Positions 14,487-25,238 of a stretch of DNA of 64,000 bases are shown piece after piece. Within the stretch, counting starts at the first letter, position 1. Every line of letters starts with the position of its first letter. Origin of the DNA: Onchocerca lupi (lineage: Eukaryota > Nematoda > Chromadorea > Rhabditida > Onchocercidae). The notes under the pieces are model-generated. The model saw only the letters and a program-made list of their open reading frames with translations, was not told the DNA's origin and made no database searches. A program made the translations under genes and the position numbers. The stretch spans positions 44,781-108,780 of the forward strand of contig JAOVVO010000232.1 of assembly GCA_028564675.1 (NCBI GenBank), in the 5' to 3' direction.

Positions 14487-17400
14487 ATAGTGTAGGAAAA
14501 TAGTAATATAGTATAATAGTTTTAGAAATGAAGAAATAGCAAACAACAAAAGCAAGCAATTAAACTTGCAAAAGAGCAATTTCGCAAACTTGCGAAAAAA
14601 AAAGAAAAAAAAAACGATCATTTTTCACGAAGAGCGTGACGCGTTTTTTTTTTTTTTTTGATCAGTAGTCTTTTTTACAAATTTTTAATTGTGCTATGAA
14701 AAATAACAAACTATTGTTAGTTCATTTCATTTGTTTCAATTTTCTTCACTTTTTCTTCCTCTTTCTTCTTTTTTATAAATTTTTTTTTATCTAAATATAT
14801 AAATTTTAAGTAATTTTTTAATTTTTTTTTTTTAAAGAATTTTAATTAGTATTTTTTAATTTTATGATTGATTAGAGGAAAAAGAAATTTTTTGTTAGAA
14901 TTTTAATTTTATAATTAATAAGCAGTCCTTTCTTCTTTTTATCACTCTATAAATGAGATGTATATATTTTAAATAATTCGTTATTTTTTTGAGAATTTTA
15001 ATTATTATTTCTGATTTTATGATTGATGAGAGGAAAAGAGAGGAAGAGAAAAACTGAATTTTTTCCCAGTCTTTTTTTCATGAATATATATGTTTTGAAG
15101 TATTAATTTTAATTTGAATTTTTCTTAGGGATTTTGATTTTTTAATTTCATGATTAATAAAGAGGAAAGAAACGAGAAAATTGTCTTCTTTTCATAAATT
15201 AATTAATTTCGAACAATTTGTTCTTGTTTTTTAAGAATGTCCAAAATTATTTCTAATTTTATGATTATTAGTGGACAAAAGAAAAAAAGATAAAATTTCG
15301 TATCAATTCATTTGGAAATTAATGATGCTTCATCGAAGTTCAACCATTGCAGGAATTATAAAAGTACCACTTTTGCTATCAATAAGTTTTAAAATTTTAG
15401 AAAGGAAGAAAAATGAATTATTTAATTAAAATCTAATGAATCATGAGTTAATTGAATAGAATAGAGTTGATTATTGTCAAGTTTTTATTTATTTTTTCAT
15501 TATCCTTGCTATATTTTGTCCATAGGAATGATTCTTAATACTGAATATGTTAATTATGGTAATAATTAATATTGTAATCTATAAATTACATCGATTTTCA
15601 TTTATCATTTGAATGAAATTTATCAGTTTTAAAACAAAAGTTTATAATTTGAATCTTTTTTTTTATTTTGAAAAATTTATCTTATAATTTCATTATAATT
15701 TAATTTGAAAAAATCAAAAATCACAAATAATATATCGAAAAAGAAAATTATTGGGTATTTTCAAAATTTAAAATTATTTTATTATCATTTTGCCATTTTA
15801 TTTAATATTTGGAAAAAAGTGACAATTCGAATAATATATTACTTAATTTTTAATTATTTGGTTTTTAAATCATTTAGAGCTATCAAAAGGCAATTAATTT
15901 CTAAATGAAAAAGTCATAAAAATTTAAATTTCTGTTTTTTTTTTCTTTTTTTACTTTTATTTTTTTTTTTTTTTTAGGAAGGACAAAGTATAGCAATCGT
16001 TGATGAACCAACAACTCCACAACGTTTGGCGGTAGGCTTTGTAAATTATTAATTATTAATAATTAATTAAATAGGTTTTTTATATCTAAACTCAAATTTT
16101 TTTTTTTTTTGACTTTATATTCAGAAAATTTCAAAAACTTTCAAAATATTCAGTTAGGAATTTTTTAACATTTCTATTGCATATGTTGTTTGATTTCTTC
16201 ATTTTACTTCATATTTTATACATTTTTTATTTTAATATTTGATTAAATTCATATTATACAAAGAACGAGTAATTTTTTTTCTTACAAATGGAATTTCAAA
16301 AAAAAGATTTATTTCTTTCAAAAAAAAAAAAAAAAAAAGCCCTAAAATATGTTTTTTGTCAAATTTCCAAATTCTTATAAAATTTTATATGAAGTGAAAT
16401 GTGTTTAAAAATATATTGAAATAATAATAACAAGAAAAAGAAAGGAATGATGAAGTAGTATCAATAAAATTATTATTATCAATTATCAATATAGAACAAA
16501 TAATAACACTAATAGCAGATATCGTAAGTTTAGTTTGCTTAAATTATTAGAATGGAAAATTTCACAAAAACAAATTTTCTTGCCAAGAAAAAAAAAGTTT
16601 TTTTTCTTTAACAATCATTTTGACTTATGTGAAAAATAGATAAATATCATTTTTAAAAACAAATTATTATTCATCCATTCCATCAGTTTTTTTTTTCCTG
16701 AAATGTCATCACATCTTTTTGAAAATAGTATGTAATTCATACATTTTAACTGATAATATGAATTACATACATTTTGACTAATAAAATGTGAAATTCGCAT
16801 AATTTCGATCTTACTATTCAAGAAATTAAAATCTCATAAATTTTAGTCCATAAAGTTTAAAATTATGTTTTTATTTCTTTTTTTTTCGTTTGTTTGTTTA
16901 TTAAAATGATTTGCTCTTATTTTTTGGTTTAGATTAAATTTTTATTTCATTTGAAATATAATTTGTCTTTTGTAATATTATTATCTTTCTTGAAGACGAA
17001 TTTCTTGAAATGCATTTGATTGATAGCATTTCATCTGACGAAATGATTAGATCGAAAAGATTGTGAAAAGTTGTTGGAAAAGATTTATCAATCTTCATCG
17101 ATTTATAATATTTTGAGTTAAAACCGTAAAATTTAGTGTAATAGTGGCAATTTTATGCTCGTTAATACTTCAAACATAAATTATCAGTGGAATTTAAAGT
17201 TATTAGAAATGTTTAATCATATTTCATTCCTTAATTAAATGTTGCTTTTAGAAATCAACCATTGTAATTTTAAACTTTCAACTTTCTTACACATTATTTT
17301 GTTATGATTTTCTTTTGAAAAGTTTCGAATTTCAGACAAAACAATAAATAATATTAATAACTTGCAACTTTCATCTTTTCTTCTCTGATTTTATCAAAAT

Positions 17401-20400
17401 ATCAAAAAATTGACCAAAAAAGACTGATTGATCATAAAGCGAAGGGACAACATGATATATATCTAACGTTGATAAAAATTACCAATGGTATACTGTATGA
17501 TAAATATCAAATTCTTACGATAGTTACTTACAGCATTAATACTAAAAGTAATACTGTAAGCATTAAATTCTTACAGTAGTGTCTTACACAACCATTTTAA
17601 TCCAAACACTGTTTCTGAACAATATCACTATATCTTGCACTAGTTCTATCACATCAAAATTTGCTTAACAATATTTATCTAATCTTTAATACAGTATTTA
17701 TAATTTATCATCCTATCATCCCTACAGTATTCCTAATCTCTGATCTTGTGACAATCTTAATAGAATATCCTACGTTATTCTTAATCTATTATCCTAATCT
17801 TTTTATCCTATCCTCTTCTAATTCTTCTTATTTTTTCCAGTAGTTTTTTTCTTATTTATCGAAATATTGAATTATCTGTTTATTAAGTTGTGCAGAATTT
17901 TTACAAAAACTATTTAAAATTATTTATATAAATTTAAATTGTTCATTTAAATTCAATGAAATTCTATTCATTAAATTATTTACTTAAATTAATTAGAATT
18001 CAAATTTGATTCTATTAATTTTACAATGTGTAAGTTTTGTTGCACATACATTTCCAACTTTTTTTAAATTCATTTACTTGCAAATGTTATTCATACGATT
18101 TAGAAAATATTGTCATCTTATTTTGATTTATTTTAGAATTTCTTTTCGCGGCCATTTCGAAGTAACGCATTGAAACGTACGAAAAGTGCGACAAAATTGG
18201 AAAAAAAGCGTGCAACAAATCGAAATGATTAGTAAGTTTTTAATCACTCGATTAATTCATTGCAAACTTTTCTAATTAATCCTTAATTTATGCAAAATTA
18301 ACTGGTTCAAGCATTTGATCTCCAAATATTCGATCATTTTAACGGTAAAAATGATGTAATAATATGTAGAGATTCATGCAATTTTAGCTTAATTAGATAT
18401 TAGAATTATTTTCAAACTGTGAAACAAAATTAATCTATTATTTTATTAATCAGTATTTTTCAATTGGAAATTTAATGCTTTTTTTTTTTTAAATTTTTGT
18501 TCGAATCATCTGCAGCTGAGCAATTTTTGTAATATTTCCATCCTTTTTTAAATTTTAAATTAAACTTTCCATTTGCCGAACAATTCTGCTAAATTTTATA
18601 ATACCAATAACCGTTTCATCCACCATTTTTTACTGTTTTACTGAAGAAATAAACTGCTTTCTAAATATTTCTCTCTTATTTTTTTCTTTTTTGGCTTATT
18701 TCAATTTTTTTTTTCGATTTTATCTAAAAATAGTCGTTATAATAACATTTAGCTGAAAGAATTTGATAATTAAATAAAAATTAAGTTTAGTGATTATCAT
18801 TAATTGCCAATAAATATTTTTAAAACGATTTCATCATTATCAACAACAAATATATATTATTAATTCATTTTTTTTTTCGTAAATTATTGCCTGACAAAGA
18901 TATTTTCATTTAAATGTTCAAATAATTATTTTTTCTGTAATCAATGAACAAAAGAACAGGAAAAAGATCCGGTTTATGTAACCGGTAAATAAAAGTAGAA
19001 ACAAATGAGCGTAATTAATAGGTATGTGAGAAGAAAGTTAATTTACAAAGATATTGAAAGAAGTATTGTAGCAAAATTTATTGAAAACATTTAAGTATTT
19101 AAGAAAATTTTGGAAATTTTACAAACTTTTGTAATTATTTTTTGATATTGCATTTAAATATAGAATTAATTATATGATTAATTTTTATGGGTACAATTAA
19201 TATTTTCAATGATAAATTAATATTTGTTTTATTTTAGCTTTATAATTATTTTTATAATTTGTATTGAAGTAATTTTGCTTTTAGCACAAACAAAATTTGC
19301 ATTTTTTTCTTTTCTATTTTTCATTACTTGAATTTTTTAATTATTTCAAAAATTTATATATTCAGTTTAAAATATTTCTTAGTCCATTTCGTAACTTTTC
19401 CATTTTTAGTAGCTTACTTACAAAATATAATCTGTCCAATTTTAATTTAATCCAATATCATTTTTACTACCATTTTTCTCGTAGCTATTCGACTGAATTT
19501 TAATTTAAGAATTCTAATCATAAAGACATTTTCATTATAATTTTTTTAATAGTTCTATTGAATTTTAGTTTAAAAATCTTATCATTTTAACAATCATTTT
19601 TTTAATAGCTATATGCAATTTTAACTTAAGATTCTTATTACAATACCATTCCTGCTGTCATCGTCACAAAATTATAGGGGTGAATTCTGTTTTCAGTTCT
19701 CACAGGTTTCTTCAATTTTGTTGTTTCACTTACTTGGAAACAAACCTCAAACTTGGGTAATTAAACCTTATTATAACAAATTTTTTAATCAACGAACGCA
19801 ACAATTATATTAACAATGAAATTCCCGCAACAATTATATCAGCAACAATTATATTAATCATGCAATTCCGATAATATCAACGAGACAACTTCTATGCAGA
19901 GAACATAATCCGAAGAAAAAGAGATTCGATTACGCAATAAAAAAAATCAAATACCACGAACTGGACCATTCGACTGAGCTTTTGGCTGCTCATTATTTGA
20001 AATGATTTTTGTACTCAGGACCCGCTTCTTCTTCGTGAATGGAGGATTCTGATATCATTTTCCGTCTACAAGAAAGCTTCTTTGTTTTCTCAGAAGTTCG
20101 CGCCTTTTTTAGCGCATGAGGATAGGGCCGTGCATGATGAAAGAGAGCTCTTTTTTTGAAGCTCATTGACTTGATAGACAAAAAAAAAGAAAAATAATTT
20201 CACAATTAACTACAGCAAATATGCAATGTCAAATTTAAAACAAAGAAATCACTGGTTCTTTTCTTTTATCTTCATGATTTCAGCGACAACAATTACAAGT
20301 TTATACTACTGTAATTTTTTTTTTCTGTAAATTTTTTGGTAATTTTTCGTTCTACTGATATACCTTCTCCAATTTTTTTTTTCTTCCTGCTCCTGCGGGG

Positions 20401-23239
20401 AGCGTCCCGCTATTTCCCGTTTTACATTTTTTTTAACGTTTCTATTGGTATTTTTTCCAACAATTTCGCCTCTTAACTTTCCTATTCCCCCACCTTTTAC
20501 AATCATTCCAATACAATTTTCCGGCATAAAATAGCAATATTCAATCAACAAATGCGAATGTATTAATTGTTCCGTTTGAAATTAGTTTAATCTTTTTTTT
20601 TTGAAAAAAGTTTGATCACTTCAAAAGATTGATTTTCTAAATTGTTAACTTTTCTTAAAATGGTACCTTCTAACCGAAACAAAATGATACCTTTGTTTTC
20701 TAGATTGTTGAATTGCTGTCTGTTAACACTTTTCAGGATTGTTTTCTTATCTTGAGATAACTTCGCTTAGCAAATTTTTCGGATTGTTATGCTTTCCTAA
20801 TTAAATGAAGTCTTCCGGCAGGTTTTCCAGATTGTTGAAATAATGTCTCTTCGAGTTTTTCTAAATTGTTATTTTATTTTGAGATAGCATTTCCTGGCAA
20901 GTCTTCCAAATTGTTATTTTTTCTTAAAATAATATCTTTCACCCGGTTTTCCGAATTGTTGAAATGACATCTGTCAGCAATTTTTCGGGATTGTTATTCA
21001 GTCTTGAAATAATATTTCTTAGCTGACTTTCTGTTTTGTTGAAATGATGTCTCTTAGCAATTTTTCTGGATTGCTATGCTGCCTTGAAATGGTCCCCTCA
21101 GCTATTTTCTGAATTATTATTCTGTTTTAACCTAACAGTTTTTCCGGATTGTTATTCTTTTTCGAAAAGGATCTTTGATACGAAATCTACTAAAATGATT
21201 TTAGCGTAAATTCAAATATTAATTGTAGATCGGAAAAAAGATATTATATTTAAATAATTAAGTAATTTCTTTCGTTCGCTTTTTAATTGTTTGGCATTTT
21301 CGATAATTCGGATTTGTTGATTTCTATATTATTGCTTTTTTGACACACTAAAAAGCTTCCAGAAGCTTTCGAAATTTAATTAATCATTTGCCTCATTTCG
21401 ATAGTATCAATTTAAATCTTCCACATTTTAAAACTAATCCAAAAGGAAATCTTGTCAAGCGAGTTTTTTTCTTCCATCGCAGATAAATGGAAACTACCTA
21501 AATTTAATTGAAATTATTTTAAGCTCAAATTTAAAAGTTAATACTGAACATGCATAAAATTATTACTAGATTTTCAGTAATCGAAATTCTTATTAAATTT
21601 CCTTTTTCACTCTTTTATTCCTTCCTTTATCAAATAATTTTATTGACAAAGTGATTTTCTCGATTTATTTATTTTTTTTTTTTAAACGTTTATTTAAAAA
21701 AAAAGGAGTTAAAATCTTAGAATTTAAAAAAGATATGGGATTTAATTCTAAAACAATTCATGGATATAACACGAGAAAAACAATCCGTTCGTCATCTTTA
21801 TCTCTTATCACTTATCATTCATCATTATCATCATCATCATCATATTATCATCATTATCATTCATCATCAACAACAGTTTACACGCAACAATTTCAACCTA
21901 CCAAAATAACATTTTATAATAATTCAAGTACGAAAAGGTATTTTTTATATAAATCAAATGCTTGAATATTTTCAAAAAAAAAAAAAAAAAAAAATTTTTT
22001 TTTTTCATTTTTCATTTTTTTTTTTTTTTGAAATTTCTTCAAAATTTCAAAGTCTAGTGTAAAATTTTAAACAAATGTTTTTATTTTCAAAATTTAAAAG
22101 AAAAAAATTCAAAATTTTAGCATAAAGCGTAATATTTTGCAACAATCCGATGAAAATATATGCAATGATGAACAATTATCTACGTCATCCTATCGTCATT
22201 CAACTTTTCGACCTTATCTGATACCGCAAGAAGATGATAATTCATTCAGGCCAAGTCGTTCGCATGAAAGTTTATTAGCTTTTTCATCTACGATCGATTT
22301 AGGTTTGTTTTTATAATATCAAATCCGGAAATCTTATCCGGAATGTTTCAAGAATGCAAAAAAAAAAAAAATAAATATCTAAATTGCATCAATCAACTTA
22401 AGTTACAATTAAGTTACAAATTTTTTTTTTTGAAAATTTCAATAATTTAAATTGAATTAATTTCAGTATTTAATTGCAGTAGTCAGAAATTTAATTTCAT
22501 TTTTAGAAGGGAGAAAAGGAAAAAAAAGATGTTAAGAATTAACAGATTTATTACAAAAAAAAAAAAAAAAAAAAACCTGAAAATATTAATTTACTAATTA
22601 AAAACTTTTGTGAATTTGAATTTCGAATTCTGAATCTTCCTTCTTTTCCGTAATGATCTTTGTTCAGATGAAACAGAAAAACAGATTAATTCCTTTCATC
22701 CATCAAATTTTGACGGATCAAATTGTTTGAAATTGGAAAGCACCCATTACAATTGCCATAATTCGCGTGAACGAAATCGATGGCTTGAAAGGTTAATTTT
22801 TTTTTTTTTTTTTTCAAATTACTTCTTTAATTGATAGCTTTTTTGATTATAATACTTTTAATCAAATATTTCGAGATGGAATAAAATAGCGTTCAGTTTG
22901 AAAATTTTTTCTAAATTTCAAATATTTAATAAGTAAGTTTTTCTGAAAAATTGCAAAATTTAATGATATAAAGTTGGATGATTAATTTTTAAGTGTATAT
23001 TTTGAAAAAAAAAAAAATTGGTCACGATCGAACATATCCGATATTTCTAATTAATTCTTATTATTTTATTTACTATAAAATCTATTTCTTATATATATAT
23101 CTATTTTTATATCTTCATTTAGATTAAACTTTTAAATTTTAATTTTTTCCTTTTTCAATCTACCAGAATTTGGAATTTTATCGATGATGAAAATGAAACG
23201 ATAAAATTTTTGCTTATGCATAAAAAAATTGAAGATTAA
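9543..23239 (+). CDS. gap-2: SynGAP/DAB2IP-type RasGAP, N-terminal part only (gap-2-like)
   Basis: Seven exons join in phase: 9543-9642, 11010-11131, 15978-16031, 18137-18231, 22121-22302, 22668-22791 and 23167-23239 (750 nt, 249 aa). Family hallmarks of the SynGAP/RASAL2/DAB2IP/GAP-2 group are the basic stretch LKRTKSATKLEKKR (exon at 18137), SRSHESLLAFSST (exon at 22121) and a PH-domain end, HPSNFDGSNCLKLE then CHNSRERNRWLER (exon at 22668). These proteins normally continue from this PH tail into a C2 and a RasGAP domain that turns off Ras at membranes. Here the next in-phase exon adds only about 23 residues and a TAA. I found no C2 or GAP exon before the next gene at 29.3 kb. This is therefore a short isoform, a truncated gene, or an assembly break. 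The family call is solid; the 3' end and the first exon are less certain. Confidence 0.72.
10940..11009 (+). other. gap-2: AT-rich intron tail with acceptor for the exon at 11,010
   Basis: The intron ends in TTTATGTTTCAG directly before the exon that encodes EPCFDRMTLDRHVWQ. The exon is clearly less AT-rich than its surroundings. That compositional step was the first sign that 11,010-11,131 is coding. Confidence 0.6.
12535..12845 (+). repeat. Tandem repeat GAGCAATTTATCAAGTTAATGA plus T tract
   Basis: The unit is about 60 bp: TATTGAGCAATTTATCAAG, then TTAATGA(G/A)TTCC, then a T-rich tract ending in CTTCTGTA. The two best copies (about 12,727-12,825) are nearly identical. Two more diverged copies lie upstream. 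The array lies within an intron of the gap-2-like gene. Confidence 0.8.
14456..14487 (+). repeat. (TAG)n trinucleotide microsatellite
   Basis: About ten uninterrupted TAG/AGT triplets in an intron. They are preceded by interrupted CAACAA-type triplets near 14,415. The array carries stops on the + strand and is non-coding. Confidence 0.9.
16032..18136 (+). other. 2.1-kb intron of the gap-2-like gene
   Basis: No exon is supported here. The interval holds AT-rich sequence, several A/T runs and repeated TACAGTA/TTACAGTA words near 17,470-17,720. The 3' end is a clean acceptor, TTTATTTTAG, before the exon encoding FFSRPFRSNALKRTK. Confidence 0.6.
19660..19767 (-). ncRNA. SL1 spliced-leader sequence: candidate SL RNA gene or SL-tagged relic
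   Basis: On the minus strand, positions 19767-19746 match the canonical 22-nt nematode SL1 leader base for base. It begins GGTTTAATTACCCAAG and ends TTTGAG, and is followed at once by GT, as a trans-splice donor requires. About 95 nt downstream a CTATAATTTTGTGACG stretch resembles the Sm-site region of SL RNAs (AATTTTGG). However, the sequence after the leader does not match the SL1 RNA body I know, and no strong terminal hairpin follows the Sm-like site. The leader is a certain observation. Whether this is a transcribed SL RNA variant, a degenerate SL gene, or an insertion of an SL-bearing cDNA is open. Nematode SL1 genes are usually found with 5S rRNA; no 5S is visible here. Confidence 0.6.
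20630..21170 (+). repeat. Degenerate tandem repeat, GATTGTT...AATGATGTCTC type
   Basis: Eight or more copies of a roughly 50-60 bp unit alternate a TTTTTCYGGATTGTT block with a TTGAAATGATRTCTCTTAGC block. Copies differ at many positions, so the array is old. It lies upstream of the alternative first exon of the gap-2-like gene. Confidence 0.7.
21735..21937 (+). CDS. gap-2: Alternative first exon of the gap-2-like gene
   Basis: The ATG at 21,735 opens 67 codons that end ...FYNNSSTKR and reach an AAAAG|GTATTT donor in phase 2. That is the phase the shared exon at 22,121 requires. Spliced to the last three exons it gives a 193-aa product. The peptide begins MGFNSKTIHGYNTRK and continues with Ser-, Tyr- and His-rich low-complexity sequence (SSSLSLITYHSS, SSYYHHYHSSS) encoded by TCA/TCATTA repeats. 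Gly at position 2 would permit N-myristoylation, though that is only a possibility. Starting here skips the Lys/Arg-rich membrane-proximal region encoded at 18,137. Phase agreement is the main evidence. Confidence 0.55.
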
Positions 23240-23739
23240 TAATATACTAAAGCCTATTTAAATTAATATTTCGAAGATTGGTTTTTTTTAAATGATATTA
23301 AATGATTAAAAATTTATTAGAAAAATTTGTTCTCAAATATAAATGCATTTTTTATTTTTTTATGTAGATGTATTTACATATTTCAATTTGAGTTAATTAT
23401 TCCGCTTCACATATTTTGTTTTGCCCCAAAAATTGCTATTAATAATTGGAAATGAAAATTAATTTAATATTTGGGAATGATGAAAAAAATTGTCTTTTCA
23501 TATTTAAAAACAGAATAAATATTTTATTTAATCAGTTAATTGCAATTTCAAAATTTTCAAAAAAAAAAAATATGCAAATAAATTGGTATATTAAATTTGA
23601 AATTGAAGAAGAACACATTCATTCCAGTAGCAAAGTTGCAATTTTAAAAATCATTATAACATTAAATGTGAAATTTAAAAAGAAAAAAAAATGAATTTTT
23701 GAAAATTTAATAGTCTTTTCCTTTATTTCTCTTCTTCTG

Positions 23740-23743
<4 letters not shown>

Positions 23744-23768
<25 letters not shown>
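23744..23768 (+). repeat. (CT)n microsatellite
   Basis: About twelve CT dinucleotides. A complementary (GA)n tract follows at 23,950-23,968 and a further (CT)n tract at 24,213-24,231, so this stretch could form inverted-repeat pairings. Non-coding. Confidence 0.9.
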
Positions 23769-23770
<2 letters not shown>

Positions 23771-24559
23771 TCTTCTTCAGAAAAATACGGAAAAAATACA
23801 AAAAAACTATGTTCAAAATCGTTAACACTCATTTTTAATATATGATTATCATATAATCTTAGTTTAATTAATATATTTCATTTTTTTTCTCTTCTCTTCT
23901 AATCCATCTTTTTTCCTTTTTTTTTTTTTCTATCTTTCTAAAGAAAGAAAGAGAGAGAGAGAGAGAGAAAAAAGGAAAAGAGATAAAGAAGAGAAAAAAC
24001 TTTTATAAAAAAAAATTTTTTTATTGTAATTTAGAGGTCATTTCCTCCTCTTTTTTTGATCCAATTTTATTTTCCATTCATTTTAAGAGAGGTGACAAAT
24101 TTGAATTTTAACAAAGTATTTCGGTTATTTTTAAAATTTTATATATATAAGAAATTATTTCTTATATTTTACCTTTTATTTTTAGATTAATTTTTTTCTC
24201 TTTTCGCTTACCTCTCTCTCTCTCTCTCTTTCTTCCTCTTTCTCTCTATTACAAGAAGTATTATTTTCCATACAATGAAATTTTAAAATCTCAAATTTTT
24301 AAAATTTTCAAAAAATTCATAAATCTTAGAATTGTATACATCTATAATAGCGCCAATACTTTTTTTTTTCAAACTTATTCAATTCCTACAAATGTAGATG
24401 AAACAATTTTGTATTGATGTATTGCATGGCTACTACTGACCACCAAAATGACCACCACAAATGACCACTAATCATCATGCACTCAAATAGCCTCTTCTTC
24501 CTCCAAAAGGTCATTTTCAAGAGAGATTAACGAAAAGGCTGCTTTGTTTAATTTTGTTG

Positions 24560-25136
24560 TTGTTGTTGTTTCCTAGGATGGATGATGTAGTGGTGGGCCA
24601 TGCGGCCCCTCATTTATTCTTATATTTAATTCTCTTTATTATTGTTGTTATTGTTCATTTAGATCATGCACTGGTGGATGATTCAATTTCTTAAATTAAA
24701 TTCAAATTCCACTTCATTACTTTTTATTTTTGTATTTTTTAAAATGTATAGTAAACTTCTGGAATCTCTAGAAAATTCTGAAGAAATGCGGCCCCACGTT
24801 TACTCTTTTCTGTATGTAACTATGTTTATTGTTGCTTTTGTCGTTGTTATTATTGTTGTTCCTTAGATATCGATGCAGTGGTGGGCCATATGGCCCCTCG
24901 TTTACTGTTCTCTTGTATTTAACTCTGTTTCGGTGTTGTTTTTCAGAATCGATGTACTGGTGGACCATGCGGCCCTTCGTTTACTGTTCTCTTGTATTTA
25001 ACTCTGTTTTGTTGTTGTTTTTCAGAATCGATGTACTGGTGGACCATGCGGCCCTTCGTTTACTGTTCTCTTGTATTTAACTCTGTTTTGATGTTGTTTT
25101 TCAGAATCGATGTACTGGTGGACCATGCGGCCCCTC
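24560..25136 (+). repeat. 79-bp tandem repeat with conserved GGTGGACCATGCGGCCC core
   Basis: Three copies are almost identical and exactly 79 bp apart (the GTACTGG word ends at 24,960, 25,039 and 25,118). More diverged copies start near 24,575, 24,660 and 24,868. Each unit reads TTTTTCAGAATCGATGTACT, then GGTGGACCATGCGGCCC, then TTACTGTTCTCTTGTATTTA. Because 79 is not a multiple of three, all three frames pass through the array and give overlapping frames with the repeated peptide YWWTMRPFVYCS; these are not genes. Each unit contains a perfect acceptor-like TTTTTCAG. Confidence 0.9.
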
Positions 25137-25216
25137 ATCAGCTCATCTCTGCCACCTTTCATCCTCCAAACATTTTGAGTATTTTGCAGCGATAATTGTT
25201 GAAAGAGATGTGTATA

Positions 25217-25238
25217 TGTGTGTGTGTGTGTGTGTGTA
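25217..25238 (+). repeat. (GT)n microsatellite
   Basis: About ten GT dinucleotides flanked by TATATG, just right of the 79-bp array. Non-coding. Confidence 0.9.

Larger units (their letters stand above)
11132..15977 (+). other. 4.8-kb intron of the gap-2-like gene
   Basis: No exon is supported inside this interval. It contains a run of TACGGTA/TACCG words at 11,560-11,625, a pyrimidine-rich tandem repeat at 12.5-12.85 kb, a (TAG)n microsatellite at 14.46 kb and many homopolymers. The reading frames in it are AT-driven and lack family similarity. Confidence 0.6.
18232..21734 (+). other. Intron between shared exons; contains the SL1 copy and a repeat array
   Basis: This interval separates the exon ending at 18,231 from the alternative first exon at 21,735. 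It contains the SL1 sequence on the minus strand, two patches of raised GC content (20,015-20,130 and 20,385-20,430) and a degenerate repeat at 20.63-21.17 kb. The promoter of the short isoform should lie toward its right end. Confidence 0.5.

Noticed and set aside
19993..20181. Minus-strand 62-codon basic frame in a patch of raised GC content
   Set aside because: It has a start codon but no splice context or family similarity. Composition alone was not enough.
20306..20551. Minus-strand 81-codon Lys/Arg-rich frame
   Set aside because: Low-complexity Lys/Asn/Arg content is typical of AT-rich non-coding sequence read from that strand, and no motif was seen.
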